A stretch of DNA of 64,000 nt from Clarkia xantiana subsp. parviflora (Eukaryota > Streptophyta > Magnoliopsida > Myrtales > Onagraceae), in contig JAPTYO010000018.1 of assembly GCA_036873135.1 (NCBI GenBank), forward strand, positions 12,391,503 to 12,455,502, read 5' to 3'. Below are positions 44,379-56,343 of this stretch, piece by piece. Position 1 is the first letter of the stretch. Each line of letters begins with the position of its first letter. The notes below the pieces were generated by a model, which had not been told where the DNA came from, did no database searches, and was given only the letters and a program-made list of their open reading frames with translations. Position numbers and translations under genes: made by a program.

Positions 44379-44932
44379 TGTTAACATTTGGAAAATGGGC
44401 CGCCGTTATTTGAAGCCCATTAATATTAGCTATTTACCTAAGTAATTAGGTAATGTCACATTAGGGATTTTGGGCTGGGCCTAAAATACCAATTGACATG
44501 GGAGGCCCAAAATTGGGCCTCCCCCTAGGGCTAGGTCGGCCGAAACACATAGGAGGGCAAATGGACTTTTGTCCACTTTGCTCCTCTTATAAATAGGGAG
44601 GTGTTAGGGATTTATAATAAGCTATTACTCTCCTCCTTTGTTGTGAGATTAAAAGAAATCCCTCCTCCCTATATTCATATAGTTTCGGCCGAACCACCCT
44701 TGCCCTAGGAGGTACCAAATCGTGTCAAGCAATTTACTCCGGAGATCCATCCCGCGAAGAATCTACTGAGGCTTTGCTGTGAGGCATAATCCGCGTAGGG
44801 CTTCTCTAATATGAATCTCTACGGGAATCGTCCGGCGTATCGAGAACTCCCCTTCAAGCGATCTAAGGTACACAGAAGCAAAGTAGTTATGTGCACTATC
44901 TTCCGCTGCATATTAGTTACCTAGCACATATC
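44379..44932 (+). repeat. 3' LTR of copy C, cut by copy D
   Basis: Family-1 LTR with TATAAATA at about 44587-44594. It stops at tagcacatatc (44932), where copy D starts; the rest (counterpart of about 20645-20686) is not found in the window. Confidence 0.8.
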
Positions 44933-45533
44933 TGTTAGATTACGGGGAGTAATTACTACGGACACAATAAACAAGGTACATTCTTGTAGTCAGAATTATG
45001 CAGCGGAAGTAATGCACATACCTTTACCACAATCCGTAGACCCAAGATCCTGCTGAGGGAATTCGCGGCTCTCCTGTCGGCACCTGTAGAGGTTCTTGTT
45101 AGAGAAGCCCTACTTGGTATAGTCTCCACAGCAAAGCCTCTGATCAACACGTAGGCAGGGACAGATCACTGTAGTGATCTGCTCGAAGGAAAATTGGCAC
45201 ACTCTAGGCTACTATATGGTTCGGCCGAATATACTAGGTGTGGGGAGGAGGTTTTCTCTCTAAAACACTCTATGAGGGAATTGTGATTAACCTTAATAAA
45301 ACCCCTAACACCTCTTATTTATAGGAGGAGTAAAGTGGACAAAAGTCCACCTTACCCTCCTATTAGTTTCGGCCGGCCTATGTATTGGGGGAGACCCAAT
45401 TTTTGGGCCTCCCATGTCAATTGGGATATGAGTCTGGCCCAATTTCCCTAATGTGACATTTATCCAAGTTCATTAGGTAAACCATATATATTAATGGGCT
45501 ACCAATTACGGCGCCCATCACCATATGCTAACA
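44933..45533 (-). repeat. 3' LTR of copy D (601 bp)
   Basis: TGTTAGATTACGG...ATGCTAACA on the plus strand. It is inserted in the 3' LTR of copy C and has a TATA box (minus) at 45316-45323. Confidence 0.9.
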
Positions 45534-46665
45534 GCTCCCACTCGCCGGAAAGGGAGGGTGCCTGTTAATGTATCGTTTCCCGAATTGGCATCAACATTTC
45601 ACTCTTTCAATCTTGTCCTTGCTTTCGAGTAGTTCGTACGAGGTTTGCCGTGCGACCGGTGAACACGACGGACATCGTGCTACTCATCTGTTAGGAGTAT
45701 TGTAGCGCCCCCGGAACGTTGATTCCCTTTCTTCAATCAACCTGTTATATTTCACAAATGAAGTGTCGCGATGTATCCTAGGTCAACTAATAATTCTCCT
45801 TTTTCCTAGATTCCACACAGGAACACTTCTCCAAGGCATCCGTACAAATATTCACAACCTTCAACTAATATCCAGTTGGTGGCCACCTAGTGAATACAAG
45901 AGTCGGTGAATTATAGGTGAGCTTGACCAACCCCATCGCTTATATCTTTGGTCAGACCCAACCGGTTTCCAAAGACGTGGCAACTGGGCCTTTTTTGTTC
46001 AGCACTACGCTCGTACACCGGGAAGCGAGCATTGAGCCTGACCTTAGATATGAGTTTTGAGTCCGTAAGGATACTTCGGGTGCCTTTTTGTAAGGTTCCC
46101 GGGATCAATCACACGCTCGAGGTGAAGAAGTTTGCGCCCATTAGAATCTCGAGGATTCTTATCTAGCACAACCGACTTGTGACTCCTTGGTCGAACGTGG
46201 CACGCGTAGTATGAAGCACGCGCCGATAGCATACCTGAACCTTTGGGTTGACAGGATAAGGTATATGTCAATCATGCTATCGCAGACTTTCATCTGGCCC
46301 AGAATGTAGATTAATGACAAACTAAGTTCATCGTGGCGATGAGCAAATCGAGGATCTTATCAAATTTCTTCGAGACTAGATAACCATTTTGCGTAGTCAG
46401 GTTTATCCCCTGATTCTTAGCCAGTCTTGATTGGTAGAAGCCTCCTTCCATTGCAAGACGACCGTACCTGTGTGACGAGGTATGGCCCACATTCGACATT
46501 GTTTTGGCAGAGGATTGCGTCCTCATACGACTTAGTTTATAGACCATAAATCTGATGTATTCAACATTATGACGTCGATAAATCATAAACTCAATTGCAA
46601 TTCTATTTTTTATTAAAATGTAACCTTGATTTATCAAAATGCAATCACAGATACTATGCCATTGT
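45534..46665 (-). other. Polypurine tract and 3' non-coding region of copy D
   Basis: Starts with gctcccactcgcc (minus GGCGAGTGGGAGC). The rest matches copy A 33496-34610. No gene seen. Confidence 0.6.
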
Positions 46666-48010
46666 TAAACCCTACGCAATCCAAGATGTTCTACAAGCTT
46701 TTCGAATTTCTCCCTGCGTAGTGGTTTAGTTAATGGGTCTGTAACCATGTTACTGGCGGACAATTATTCCATAATGATAATATTGTCTTCAAACTTTGAT
46801 TTAGCATAAATTTATTTCACATCAATGTGTTTAGTCCTACTTTGGTACTTGGATTCTCAACTGCCGCAATAGCCGTTTGACCGTTATAGTATACCACGAC
46901 GGGTTTACTCCAGTCTTTGACATCAAGAAGTGCAGTAAGAAACCCCTTTTTAAGCCTATCGCTTCTTGTGCGTTTAAAAGAGAGAGCTACGAATTCGGAT
47001 TACATCACAGACAACGCGGCAATAAGGTTTGCTATTTAGCCCGTCCATGTTATGGTGGCATTAGCAAGGAGTAATACACCTCCTATGGTGGACTCACGAT
47101 CATCCGGATTTCCACCGTGTATGGATTCACTGTAATCGATCAGTTCTAAACTTTCTGCCCACATAGCACAGAGCGTAGTCGGCAGTACCTTTCGGATAAC
47201 GAAATATTTCATTTTATACAGTCTTTTAAATGTTGATAGCCAGGACCTGATTGGATTCGTACTACTAGGCCCATAACGTAACAGATGTTAGGACAGGTGC
47301 ATTGTATGGAGTACACGAGTCTTTCGTTCATGCTCAAGTACTATGCACCCTTCGTCTGTTTAAGCTCTGTCAGGTTCTTGGGGCCGTCACATTTTCATAG
47401 TGCGCACCCAAACACAACCGGCGTATCCACGGGTTTGGCATCTTGCATTCTGATCTTTCTCAACAATTTGTCGATGTAGGTTTCTTGAGATAGACATAAT
47501 TTCCGGTTAACACTATCTCTAGCAACTTAATGCCTAAGATATATATGTGGCCTCTCCCATGTCTTATATCTCATATGCAGATGCCCTTCAGGACTTTGAC
47601 TCATTCATAAAACTCGCATCGCTTGTTGCAATGAGTATGTCATCCACGTACGAGGTTAAGAAGACATACTTAGACCTGGAGTTCTTATAGTACACGCACG
47701 GGTCCTCGTGAAGATTCACGTATCCGTTTCCTACGATTTTCTCGTGGAATCTGCGGTAGCATTGCCAACACGATTGCTTAAGACCATGAACAGATCACTG
47801 GAGTTTGCAAACTTTACGTTTGTTACCAGGAGTAATGAAACTCTCCGGTTGCTCCACATAGGTCTCTTCCTTCAGGTTGCCGTGAAGGAATGCATCTTAA
47901 AACTCATTCGGTCTAGCTCGGTATCGAGACCTGCGTCCAGGACCATAAATGGCCCTAACAGTGGTTTTACGCACATTCATTGAGTTTGTTTCATCAAAGT
48001 CCATTCTGTG
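46666..48010 (-). pseudogene. copia RNase H and RT C-terminal part (copy D)
   Basis: Collinear with 34614-36000 of copy A and strongly decayed. The RNase H region is at 46666-47230. RT pieces include the complement of the YVDD-flanking sequence near 47630-47660, and FDET-like sequence at 47985-48005 just before the insertion of E. No long open frame. Confidence 0.75.
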
Positions 48011-48277
48011 TATAGAAGTATACTTGATACACAACATGATGCACTCAGTCAAGTTGCATTCATACATTACACTTTATGTCTAGCACTTAGTACTCAATGT
48101 AATTGCCTAGTGCATGACACACATGCATGATGCATGACATGGTGCATGCACCATATTGTGCACCAGGTTAGATAATTAGATTGTTAAGCTTAGTTGGTAA
48201 GCCTAGTTTAGCTAGTATATAATGTGTAGGTTCAGATTGGAATCCCTAGTTGAATGAATGAAGTTTTATCTTGAATA
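48011..48277 (+). repeat. 5' LTR of element E (267 bp)
   Basis: tatagaagtatacttgat to ttatcttgaata. TATATAA at 48217-48223 is a possible TATA box. Confidence 0.92.
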
Positions 48278-48290
48278 TGGTATCAGAGCT
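48278..48290 (+). other. Primer-binding site of element E
   Basis: tggtatcagagct directly after the LTR; exact initiator-Met complement. Confidence 0.92.
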
Positions 48291-49023
48291 AAGGGAAATG
48301 GTGGCGTATCCATTTGGTTGAAGAAACTTGGTTTTCTTCAACATTTGCTTCCGATTTCAGCTTGATCTTTTGTGGGTTTGCAAGGATAAGCTTCGTGGTT
48401 CTTCAACTCAGCTTGGAATCTCCATTTCTTATGCAAGAATGGATGTTGAGTAAGTCATATTTCAAGCACTCATACGCATAGATAGAAGTGAGCTTAGACT
48501 AAGGATTGCTTATAAGCCTTAGTTCTCGTTTGGCTAGTTCTTGTTGATTTCAGCTTTGTTGAGCTGATTGCGTGGTTCATCTTGTTATATTCTGGGGTTT
48601 GTGTTGTTTCCCTAGATTTTTTTTATGGATTCTCAGCTTGTTATAGCTGAGCTTTTTGCTTGAATCTTGTGGGCTCACTGCGTATTGAAGATTGAACGCT
48701 CCTTGCTCGGTTGAGGAGTTGTTGTGTGTTCTTCAAAATTAGTGTTCATAGCTTGAAGATTTCATAGCATTCATCAATGGAGGATTGATTCTCATCCATT
48801 TCTGGTGGCTTGCAATCATTGGATATTGCAAAAATTGTTGCAATAGTACGGATTGTACTAATAGTGAGCTGGATTTTGTCCTACTCTCAATAGATTTGGT
48901 GTGCTAGCTTTGTCTCTAGTACAAGCTATTGTGTGCGATTTTCTTTGGGAAATTTGCACCTGATTAATTAAGGATTTCCCCTACATTGTATTTGCAAGTT
49001 TTTTGTGTTGCTTGACTTGCAGG
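48291..49023 (+). other. Leader of element E
   Basis: About 730 bp of T/G-rich sequence with no gene, ending with ttgcaggatgg, where the gag ATG lies. Confidence 0.6.
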
Positions 49024-50505
49024 ATGGCTCAGGAAACCAATTTTGATGATCCCCTATACACTCACCCCTCAGATACCACTGGCCATATGCTCATTGCTTT
49101 TCAGCTACAAGGGACAACAAACTATCATGTTTGGAGCACCTAAATCAAGGAAGGCTTGTTGGTGAAGAACAAGCTGGGGTTTATAGATTTCACATTCACA
49201 AGGATGAGTGTTGGCATGAATGATAGGGTGAAATGGGATAGGGAAAATGCAATTGTCAAAGCTTGGCTGAGGAACACTGTGGCTAAGGATTTGGTCAATG
49301 GCTTGATCTACAACCCTACTGCTTCTTCCATTTGGAATGACTTGAAGGAGATGTTTGACAAGGTGGATGGCACTCATATCTTCCAATTGACAAGGGAGAT
49401 TTACCAAACATCTCAAGGTGTGCTCTCCATCACTGAATACTTTGCCAAGATGAAGCAACTATGGGATGCTCTTGCATCCATTGATGATTTGGATCTCCAA
49501 TGTGCTGGGGATATTGCCATTGTGAATGAGCACAAGGAGAAACAGAAGTTGATGACATTTCTCTTGGGGTTGGATGACTCCTATGGGCACATTAGGAGCA
49601 ACTTGCTTATGAGGCAACCACTTTCTTCCCTTAGCATTGCCTTCTCTGTTTTGGTGCAAGAAGAAAGCCAAAGTACCATCTCTGGTTCTACTGGTGATGT
49701 GGGTGAGGCAACTGCCTTATACACTGGAAAGAATCCATCCTATGGTGGTGGTAGAGGCAATGGAAGGGGCTATGGAAGGGGTAGAGGCTTTGGAAGAGGT
49801 AATGGCATTGGCAGGGGCAGAGGCAATTTCATTGCTTCAAATGGAAAACCTCCTCCTAATTGCACCTATTGTGGCAAGAGAGGTCACAATGAGGACAATT
49901 GCTTCATCAAGCATGGCTACCCATATGACCATCCAGTCCATCAAAACAATCCAAATGCTCCTAAGAGGAATTGGAATTCAGTCAACATTGTTGAAGATGG
50001 TGGCAGCTCAAGTGTCATTGAGCATGTGGCAGCTAAGGACAAGAGGATCTTTCATGGCACAGCTGACAAGAGGATCCAACATGTTGCTGCCCATGATGAT
50101 CATTTTGATCATACACCCTTGAGCTTTGAGGATGTGGATCAAGCTCATGTCAACATGGCAGGTATATCTAGTGATCATATGGTTTGGATACTTGACTCAG
50201 GTGCAACTAACCATATCACTCATCAAATCGAGTGGCTACATGATTTGAAGAAGAGTGACTCTGATCAACAATATGTTCATTTTCAAAATGATCACAAGTG
50301 CAAAGTGACTCATGTTGGCTCTTGCTCTTTCTTAAGTGGATTCACATTGACCAACATTCTTTTGGTCCCTGATTTCAAATTCAACTTGATCTCAGTTTCT
50401 AGGCTACCTAGTCAATTGAATTGCAAAGTGATCTTTACTTGTGATCATGTGTTACTCCAGGGCCAGAGTGGCAAGTCCATGGTGATCGGGGAATGAAATA
50501 AAGGC
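49024..50505 (+). pseudogene. Element E gag and protease
   Basis: ATG at 49024 (MAQETNFDDPLYTH); a stop TAA at 49141-49143 interrupts the frame after NYHVWST. From 49144 it is open for about 450 codons. The gag domain has NKLGFIDFTF, FQLTREIYQTSQG and MKQLWDALAS. A Gly/Arg-rich stretch with repeated GRG follows, then the CCHC knuckle CTYCGKRGHNEDNC. Protease is ILDSGATNHIT (Asp of D-S-G intact) with LLVPDFKFNLISV. A second stop TGA at 50494-50496 lies between protease and integrase, in frame with the next block, probably a changed Trp codon. Confidence 0.9.
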
Positions 50506-51465
50506 TTGTACACCTTAAAGGATGAGGTTCCTTCAAGTTCAAGGAAGATGGAAGCTTCTTGCATTGAGAATAAGGAGTATGTTTTCAAATGCCACAAACG
50601 TTTGGGGCATGTGTCAGAAACTTATTTGAATCATTTGGATGTTCTAGGCTTGAATAAGACCTATGGTTGTATCAAACAATGCACTATTTGTCCTCTTGCA
50701 AAACAATCTAGATTTTCATTTCCAATCAGTGATTCAATTGCTTCAAAGCCTTTTGATTTGATTCACATGGACTTATGTGGTCCTTACAAGGTGCCTACTT
50801 TCAAGAACAATCAATATTTCTTGACTATTGTTGATGATCACTCAAGGGAAACTTGGGTCTATTTGATGAGACACAAGAGTGACACTTTCTTGCACATCAA
50901 GAATTTCTTGATCATGGGGAAGAATCAGTTTGCAACAATGGTCAAGACTTTGAGAAGTGATAATGGAACTAAGTTCATCAACTCAGTTTGCAAAGACTTG
51001 CTTCACCAATTTGGCATCCATCATCAAACTAGTTGTGTGCACACACCACAACAAAGTGGAAGGGTGGAACGCAAGCATAGGGAAATCCTGAACATTACTA
51101 GAGCCATAAGGTTTCAAGCTTCTATGCCATTGAGTCATTGGGGGTATTGCATATTCAATGCTTGTTACTTGCTCAACAGGCTACGCTCTTCTATCTTGAA
51201 GTTCAAATCACCTATGGAAGTACTGTATGGAAAGGTGCCTTCTCTTCATCATTTGAGGGTCATAGGTTGTCTATGCTTTGCAACCATATTGAACAACCAT
51301 GACAAGTTTAGTCCAACGGCTGAACCATGTATCCTTATGGGGTACTCAACCTTTCAAAAGGGGTACCTTGTGATGAACATTTCAATTCAGTGTTTCATGT
51401 TTCAAGATATGTTCTTTTCCATGAAGACATTTTCCCATTCAACATGTCTAAGGATGCTTTGAAGG
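50506..51465 (+). pseudogene. Element E integrase
   Basis: Same frame as gag. The zinc-binding region is CHKRLGHVSE...CTICPLAKQ. The catalytic core has Asp89 (LIHMDLCGP), Asp152 (TLRSDNGTKF) and Glu188 (SGRVERKHRE), with 35 residues between the last two. LNRLRSSILKFKSPMEVLYG and the C-terminal IGCLCFATI follow. The proper frame is lost around 51355-51370 (after GYSTFQKGY) and continues one frame away as FHVSRYVLFHEDIFPF to about 51530. Confidence 0.9.
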
Positions 51466-53408
51466 CACTTATTCCATCTTGCTTGGGATCCAAGCGATCC
51501 TTTGAAGAATCTCACCTGAGAATCCAACATTATTTGATGAGGACATTCCTAGACATAGTCCTCCTATTGCGGTTCCAACACCTCAACAACCAATTGAAGA
51601 TGATGCTCCACAGCCTTCAAACTTAAGAAGGAGTCTCAGAATTGAACAACTCCATCCACCACCCCTTAGGAGGAGTCCAAAAATTGCTGAGCTTCAAAAC
51701 AGGCCAAGTTCTAATGCCACTTTTGGCATGGAAAGGTATGTGTCTATTGACACTTTGGGTCCTCAATACAATTGCTTCTTGGCTGCCATTGACAAGATCA
51801 AGGAACCAAGCACTTACAAGCAAGCAATCAAGAATCCTAATTGGATTTTGGCAATGAAGGAGGAGATACAAGCCCTTCAAGACAACAATACTTGGGAGCT
51901 AGTGGAGCTTCCTCAAGGTAAATCCTCAATTGGTTGCAAATGGGTTTTCAAAATCAAATACAACTCTGATGGATCCATTGAAAGATACAAGGCACGATTG
52001 GTTGCTAAAGGATTCAGTCAAGTTGAAGGGACTGATTTCAATGAGACATTCTCACCCGTGGTCAAGATGGACACAGTGAGGATTGTCTTAGCATTGGCAG
52101 CTGCAAAATCATGGGGATTATATCACATGGATGTAAACAATGCATTCCTTCAAGGTGATCTAACTGAGGAAGTGTATATGGACATCCCCCAAGGTTTTGA
52201 CCCTTCTAAGTCTCTTGATGGATCTCCCAATCGTGTGAGCAAGCTTTTAAAGTCCTTATATGGTCGCAAACAAGCATCAAGGCAGTGGAACATCAAGCTC
52301 ACCCAAACCTTTTTGAAGAATGGGTACACACAATGTGCCTTAGATCATTCCTTGTTCAGCAAGATACAAGGTGATGACAAAGTGTTTTTGCTCAGCTATG
52401 TTGATGGCCTCCTTATCACTGGTTCCTATGTCAAGATGATCAATCAATTGAAGTGTACACTCCAAACACACTACAAATTGAAGGATTTGGGAGACTTGAG
52501 GTATTTTCTGGGGTTGGAGATTGCAAGATCAAAGCAAGGACTTGTGATCAACCAAAGGAAGTATGCCATGGAGCTTATTGAGAATGCTGGCCTAAGGGCT
52601 ACTAGGCCTTCTGAAACTCCTATGAAATTCAATGTCAAATTCACCACACATGAGTATGATAAAGCCACCAACTCCAACAATGGTGATATGCTCTTGGAGG
52701 ATGCTACTTCTTATAGGAGGATAATTGGTAAGTTGTTATATCTTACCATGACAAGGCCAGACATTAGCTTCTCAGTCCAAAGACTTAGTCAATTTGTTGA
52801 CAAGCCTAAGAAGTCTCATTATGATGCTGCCATAAGGGTAATCAAATACATCAAAGGCACTCCAGGACAAGGTTTGATTTATCCTTTCAACAACAACCTC
52901 AAATTGAGCCTGTTTTGTGATTCAGATTGGGCTGCTTGTCCATTCAGTAGGAAGTCATTGAGTGCCTATTGTGTGAAGCTTGGGGCAGCTATGATAGATT
53001 GGAAGGTCAAGAAACAAGACACCATTTCATTATCAAGTGCTGAGGCTGAGTATATATGCCTAAGAGTTGCCATTCAAGAGGCACTTTGGATAAGAAGGAT
53101 TCTTAAAGAACTTGGATTGCAAGTTTCTTTTCCCATTCCAATCCACACAGATAGTGAGGTAGCTGTGAAGATTTCAAAGAATCCCATGTTTCATGAGCGT
53201 ACAAAGAACATTGAATTGGATTGTCACTTCACAAGACACCATATCAATACAAGGATGATTGGTGTACACTATGTTTCTTCTAAGGAACAAGTGGCTGACT
53301 AGTTAACCAAGGCATTGGTGAAGAGACAACATTTAGCCTTGTTGAGGCTATATGGGATCAAGGATGTCTTCCAAGAAAGAAAAGAAGAAGAAGAAAATGA
53401 TGGGAGAA
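51466..53408 (+). pseudogene. Element E reverse transcriptase and RNase H
   Basis: After a linker with LRRSLRIEQ and LRRSPKIAEL (51600-51720), RT is open to 53302. Motifs: WELVELPQGKSSIGCKWVFK, RYKARLVAKGFSQVEG, first Asp in YHMDVNNAFLQGDL (residue 135 from 51728), and SYVDGLLITG, where the second Asp of YVDD is Gly (codon 52406-52408, GGC). RNase H has LFCDSDWA, SSAEAEYICL, IHTDSEVAVKI and GVHYVSSKEQVAD. A stop TAG at 53300-53302 precedes the usual LTKAL end, which remains readable downstream. The YVDG change alone should abolish polymerase activity. Confidence 0.92.
53373..53408 (+). other. Polypurine tract of element E
   Basis: aagaaagaaaagaagaagaa followed by gaaaatgatgggagaa, ending at the 3' LTR. 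It overlaps the end of pol. Confidence 0.85.
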
Positions 53409-53684
53409 TATAGAAGTATACTTGATACACAACATGATGCATTAAGTCAAGTTGCATTCATACATTACACTTTATGTCTAGCTCTTAGTACTCAATGTAA
53501 TTGCCTATTGATAATGGTGCATGACACATGTGCATGATACATGACATGGTGCATGCACCATATTGTGCACCAGGTTAGATAATTAGATTGTTAAGCTTAG
53601 TTGGTAAGCCTAGTTTAGCTAGTATATAATGTGTAAGTTTAGATTGTAATCCCTAGTTGAACGAATGAAGTTTTATCTTGAATA
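53409..53684 (+). repeat. 3' LTR of element E (276 bp)
   Basis: tatagaagtatacttgat to ttatcttgaata. It carries a short insertion (attgataatgg region, about 53506-53517) relative to the 5' LTR. Confidence 0.92.
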
Positions 53685-54540
53685 CCATGGATTTGGGTTC
53701 ATCCTTTCGCAACAGGTCTGATTTTGGATGATCCGACTTTCCATCAGTAATGAGTCTCATTTTCCAGGACTCATCTCATTTTTATGCTCCTGCGGTTAGC
53801 AGGTAAATCAACAAAGACTATAATGACTTTTCATTTAGGCTATCTCTCTCATTCTATTATTTTCCTCCATTTATCCTCTTGATATCCTTTCAATGCTTTT
53901 AATAGATATAAGAGGGCGAGGTTATCATCCTTATTGATGGGATACTTCTCAGGAGAAGCCTGATACCTCTGGTTTTCATCCAGGCTCGTTTATCCCATCT
54001 TTAGTCTGAACATTCCTCCCACTCGGAATAATGCTTCCTTTCGGAGCATCACTCCCACTGAGAATAAGAGCAGTGCTTGAACCTTGACCTTTAACTTTCC
54101 TTTAAATAACCTATTGGTCTCGGGATTTCACTTCCGAGATTAAATTCCTTGATCACTAGGACCTGGAACCAAGTTTGGTCAGATCACTCCCACTGGAAAC
54201 AATGGGTAGTAATGAAAGTTGTGGATTCATTGGACTTTCATCCAACGGTTTAGCGTCATGATTATCAGGTTCAACTTGATTCGTCCTTACGGCAATAGTG
54301 AATTTTGTATGGTAGAGGGTTTAATCCTCCCATTGGATTTACTATGAAAATGTTTCCATTTTCATTTACCATTTTGTTCACTTGTTTTGCCGATTCAAAT
54401 CTCTCCCACTCGAATTATGCGGGACCTGAATATCAGTCCAATATTGCTCTACTTTTATTAAAAACATCATCTGTTTAAAACTTTATCAAACATTGAAAAT
54501 CGTTCTCAAGTCTTGTAATGTTTCATGTTTGACCATGGCG
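53685..54540 (-). pseudogene. RT N-terminus and linker of copy D
   Basis: Continues copy D after element E. The minus strand gives TDGKS and LLRKDEPKSM, equivalents of TADGT and LVAKGYTLLHG in other copies, so the RT was collinear before the insertion. 53900-54540 is the low-complexity linker with cccactcggaataatgcttc-type repeats. No open frame. Confidence 0.7.
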
Positions 54541-55555
54541 CCATTCCCAAAAGATATAAACATGTATTTTGTAGGAGTAGTTACCGTACTCTTGTTCTAT
54601 ATACATGTTTAATGCGTCATTAAAATGTCCCATGATGATGTGATTTAACTCACTATCATTCTTTAGCTTTTATGGCGGTGTATGCACCGATTTGGTTTGA
54701 ACAATGTCTTACATAAACGTGAGTCATCTTTCTTTCATCCATAGGAATAGTATGATAGATCGACTCTAACAGTATGTCTTCCAAGCATTGTTATTTGAAG
54801 TGTGTGATGTAAAATAAATGCCTAGCCCGACTTTCGTTCAAGGCCAACTCAATCCTTCATCGTTTGCAAACTTATTTCATAAACATTATCCCATCTCCGA
54901 ACTGAGCAATTTAGGTTTTCACCTAGCGCATCAGTTGATATGTTTACATGGTTGGGGTACCTTATGAAGCATACTGCTTACCGTTGTAAATGTTATCAAT
55001 AAGTCATTCCCGAGGGGACTCAAACGAAATTTCAGCATTTATTTATCAAATACGCTTCATTTATTAAATCTGTATGTTTGAAACGATGAGTCCCGTCTTT
55101 CGAGGTTCACTTGCGCTTATTAGGCGCTATTTACTAAGGTTTAACCCTAAGGTAAATTCGTTTCATTTCCAAATTTAATCCATCGGCATCGAACATGTTT
55201 ATCATTACTGATCATATCATTCAATGTAGTACTAACAATTTAAGAAAGAGATTTAATCGGTTCATTCTTAGAGTTATGCAATCGATGGATATGTTCAGCT
55301 GTACCGACTGAGATGGCGGAGTATGTGTATCGTTTCGTTTTATTTCACCACTTTTACCTTGCCGAAATTTTGGTTCTAACCCGTTGGTTTTTTTTTCGTT
55401 TCAGATCGTTCCGGTTTAACCGGGACGTTAAATTGATAAGAAAATTGCGCTTCGAATCGAGCAACAATTACTTTATTCAATAACTCCGAATCTAGAAATT
55501 ACCAAAATTTTAGGAATTGAAACGAACAGAGATTGATATATGACAATGGTATGGT
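54541..55555 (-). other. Family-1 spacer (copy D)
   Basis: Homologous to 36841-37870 of copy A; shared words include ccgaactgagca, cagttgatatgtttacatgg and gaaacgatgag. No integrase or protease motif seen. Confidence 0.6.
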
Positions 55556-56300
55556 TCTTAATCTGAAAGCCGCATATTTAATCCATGCTTATCGCATTTA
55601 TTAGTCGAGAACATTCAGTTGAACATCACATCTGAGAATATTCACGAGTGAACCACTTCAACTGATATGTGTCCATACTCATGATATACGAGGTGTACTT
55701 GGGACGCACTTTATCAACTGGTTTTAACCCACCGTGATTATCGTATAGGACCTATTAGGTCCAGTTCTTTCCGTGATATGCGGATCAGGGTTGACTTCTT
55801 TCGAATCCAATATGGTGAGCATATAAGGTTTCCCTTTCACTGCTGTGGTTACTGTAGTTGATCAGGCTCAAGGTCATTGAGTCCAGTCAACATCAGACAA
55901 CCATATACATCTTTTCTATGTTGACCTTTCATCCTGACGATCTGATGCGGGTTTTACGCCAACATCCATGAAAAGAGAGAAGACCATCGTGTTCAACCGT
56001 AATATTTCTAGCTTTTGCATCCTTTCTTCCACCGAGGCGGATGCAAAGGGATACTAAGCTGTAACATCATCTGGTTTCTATTGAAGTCTTCTTCAACCTC
56101 TTTTTACTAAGGTCGAATGTATCACAACCTACGCGTTCAGATCATCAAAGAACATACTCCCATACTTGGGGAAACAAATTATCACATTCATTTCTCATTG
56201 TCTACAAACTACTATATGCGTCCGTAGTTGTCCTCTCCCCTTTTCGGAATCTTAGTAGAGAGTTCAACAAAACCTCCTTTTTATTCATCATAATTCATAC
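55556..56300 (-). other. Variable segment of copy D, unrelated to copies 1 and A
   Basis: Where copies 1 and A carry the gag-like ORF, copy D has about 745 bp with no visible similarity to them. The boundary lies just after the shared words near 55540 on one side and in the ORF codons for NLDGMNYDE (about 56285) on the other. Minus-strand frames are short; VKGKPYMLTILDSKEVNPDP (about 55870-55810) is the longest coding-like piece. Origin unknown. Confidence 0.5.
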
Positions 56301-56343
56301 CATCTAGATTGCGAGGTTCATAGAATTGTACCGTTTCAGCCAT
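56301..56343 (-). pseudogene. Start of gag-like ORF in copy D
   Basis: ATG at 56343; MAETVQFYEPRNLDGM and a few more codons agree with copies 1 and A, then a stop and unrelated sequence follow. Confidence 0.6.

Larger units (their letters stand above)
20090..44932 (+). mobile_element. Ty1/copia element, family 1, copy C (plus, heavily interrupted)
   Basis: Plus-strand copia with 5' LTR 20090-20686, primer site 20688-20700, long leader, gag (25118-25530), protease (25937-26377), integrase (26378-27230), linker and RT (27231-28317). It then has RNase H (43044-43497), a 3' region, polypurine tract and 3' LTR (44379-44932, cut by copy D). Insertions are the 2.3-kb element at 22390-24679 and the Ogre-like block 28318-43043, the latter with loss of about 500 bp of RT. 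It is the only family-1 copy here with recognisable protease and integrase. The two LTRs are strongly diverged, so common origin is likely but not certain. Confidence 0.72.
48011..53684 (+). mobile_element. Ty1/copia element E, nearly complete, TA...TA ends
   Basis: A 5.7-kb plus-strand element with LTRs 48011-48277 and 53409-53684, exact initiator-Met primer site, gag, protease, integrase, RT, RNase H and polypurine tract in standard copia order. LTR ends are TATAGAAG...TTGAATA, not TG...CA. Flanks ctgtg/ccatg fit a duplication with two later transitions, and the host RT reads on across the site. LTRs differ by about 4% plus one indel of roughly 9 bp. It is inactivated by three stops, about two frameshifts and loss of a catalytic Asp. 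Confidence 0.92.

Noticed and set aside
50494..50496. In-frame TGA between protease and integrase of element E as translational control
   Set aside because: It replaces what looks like a Trp codon inside a continuous polyprotein, and other stops at 49141 and 53300 show general decay.
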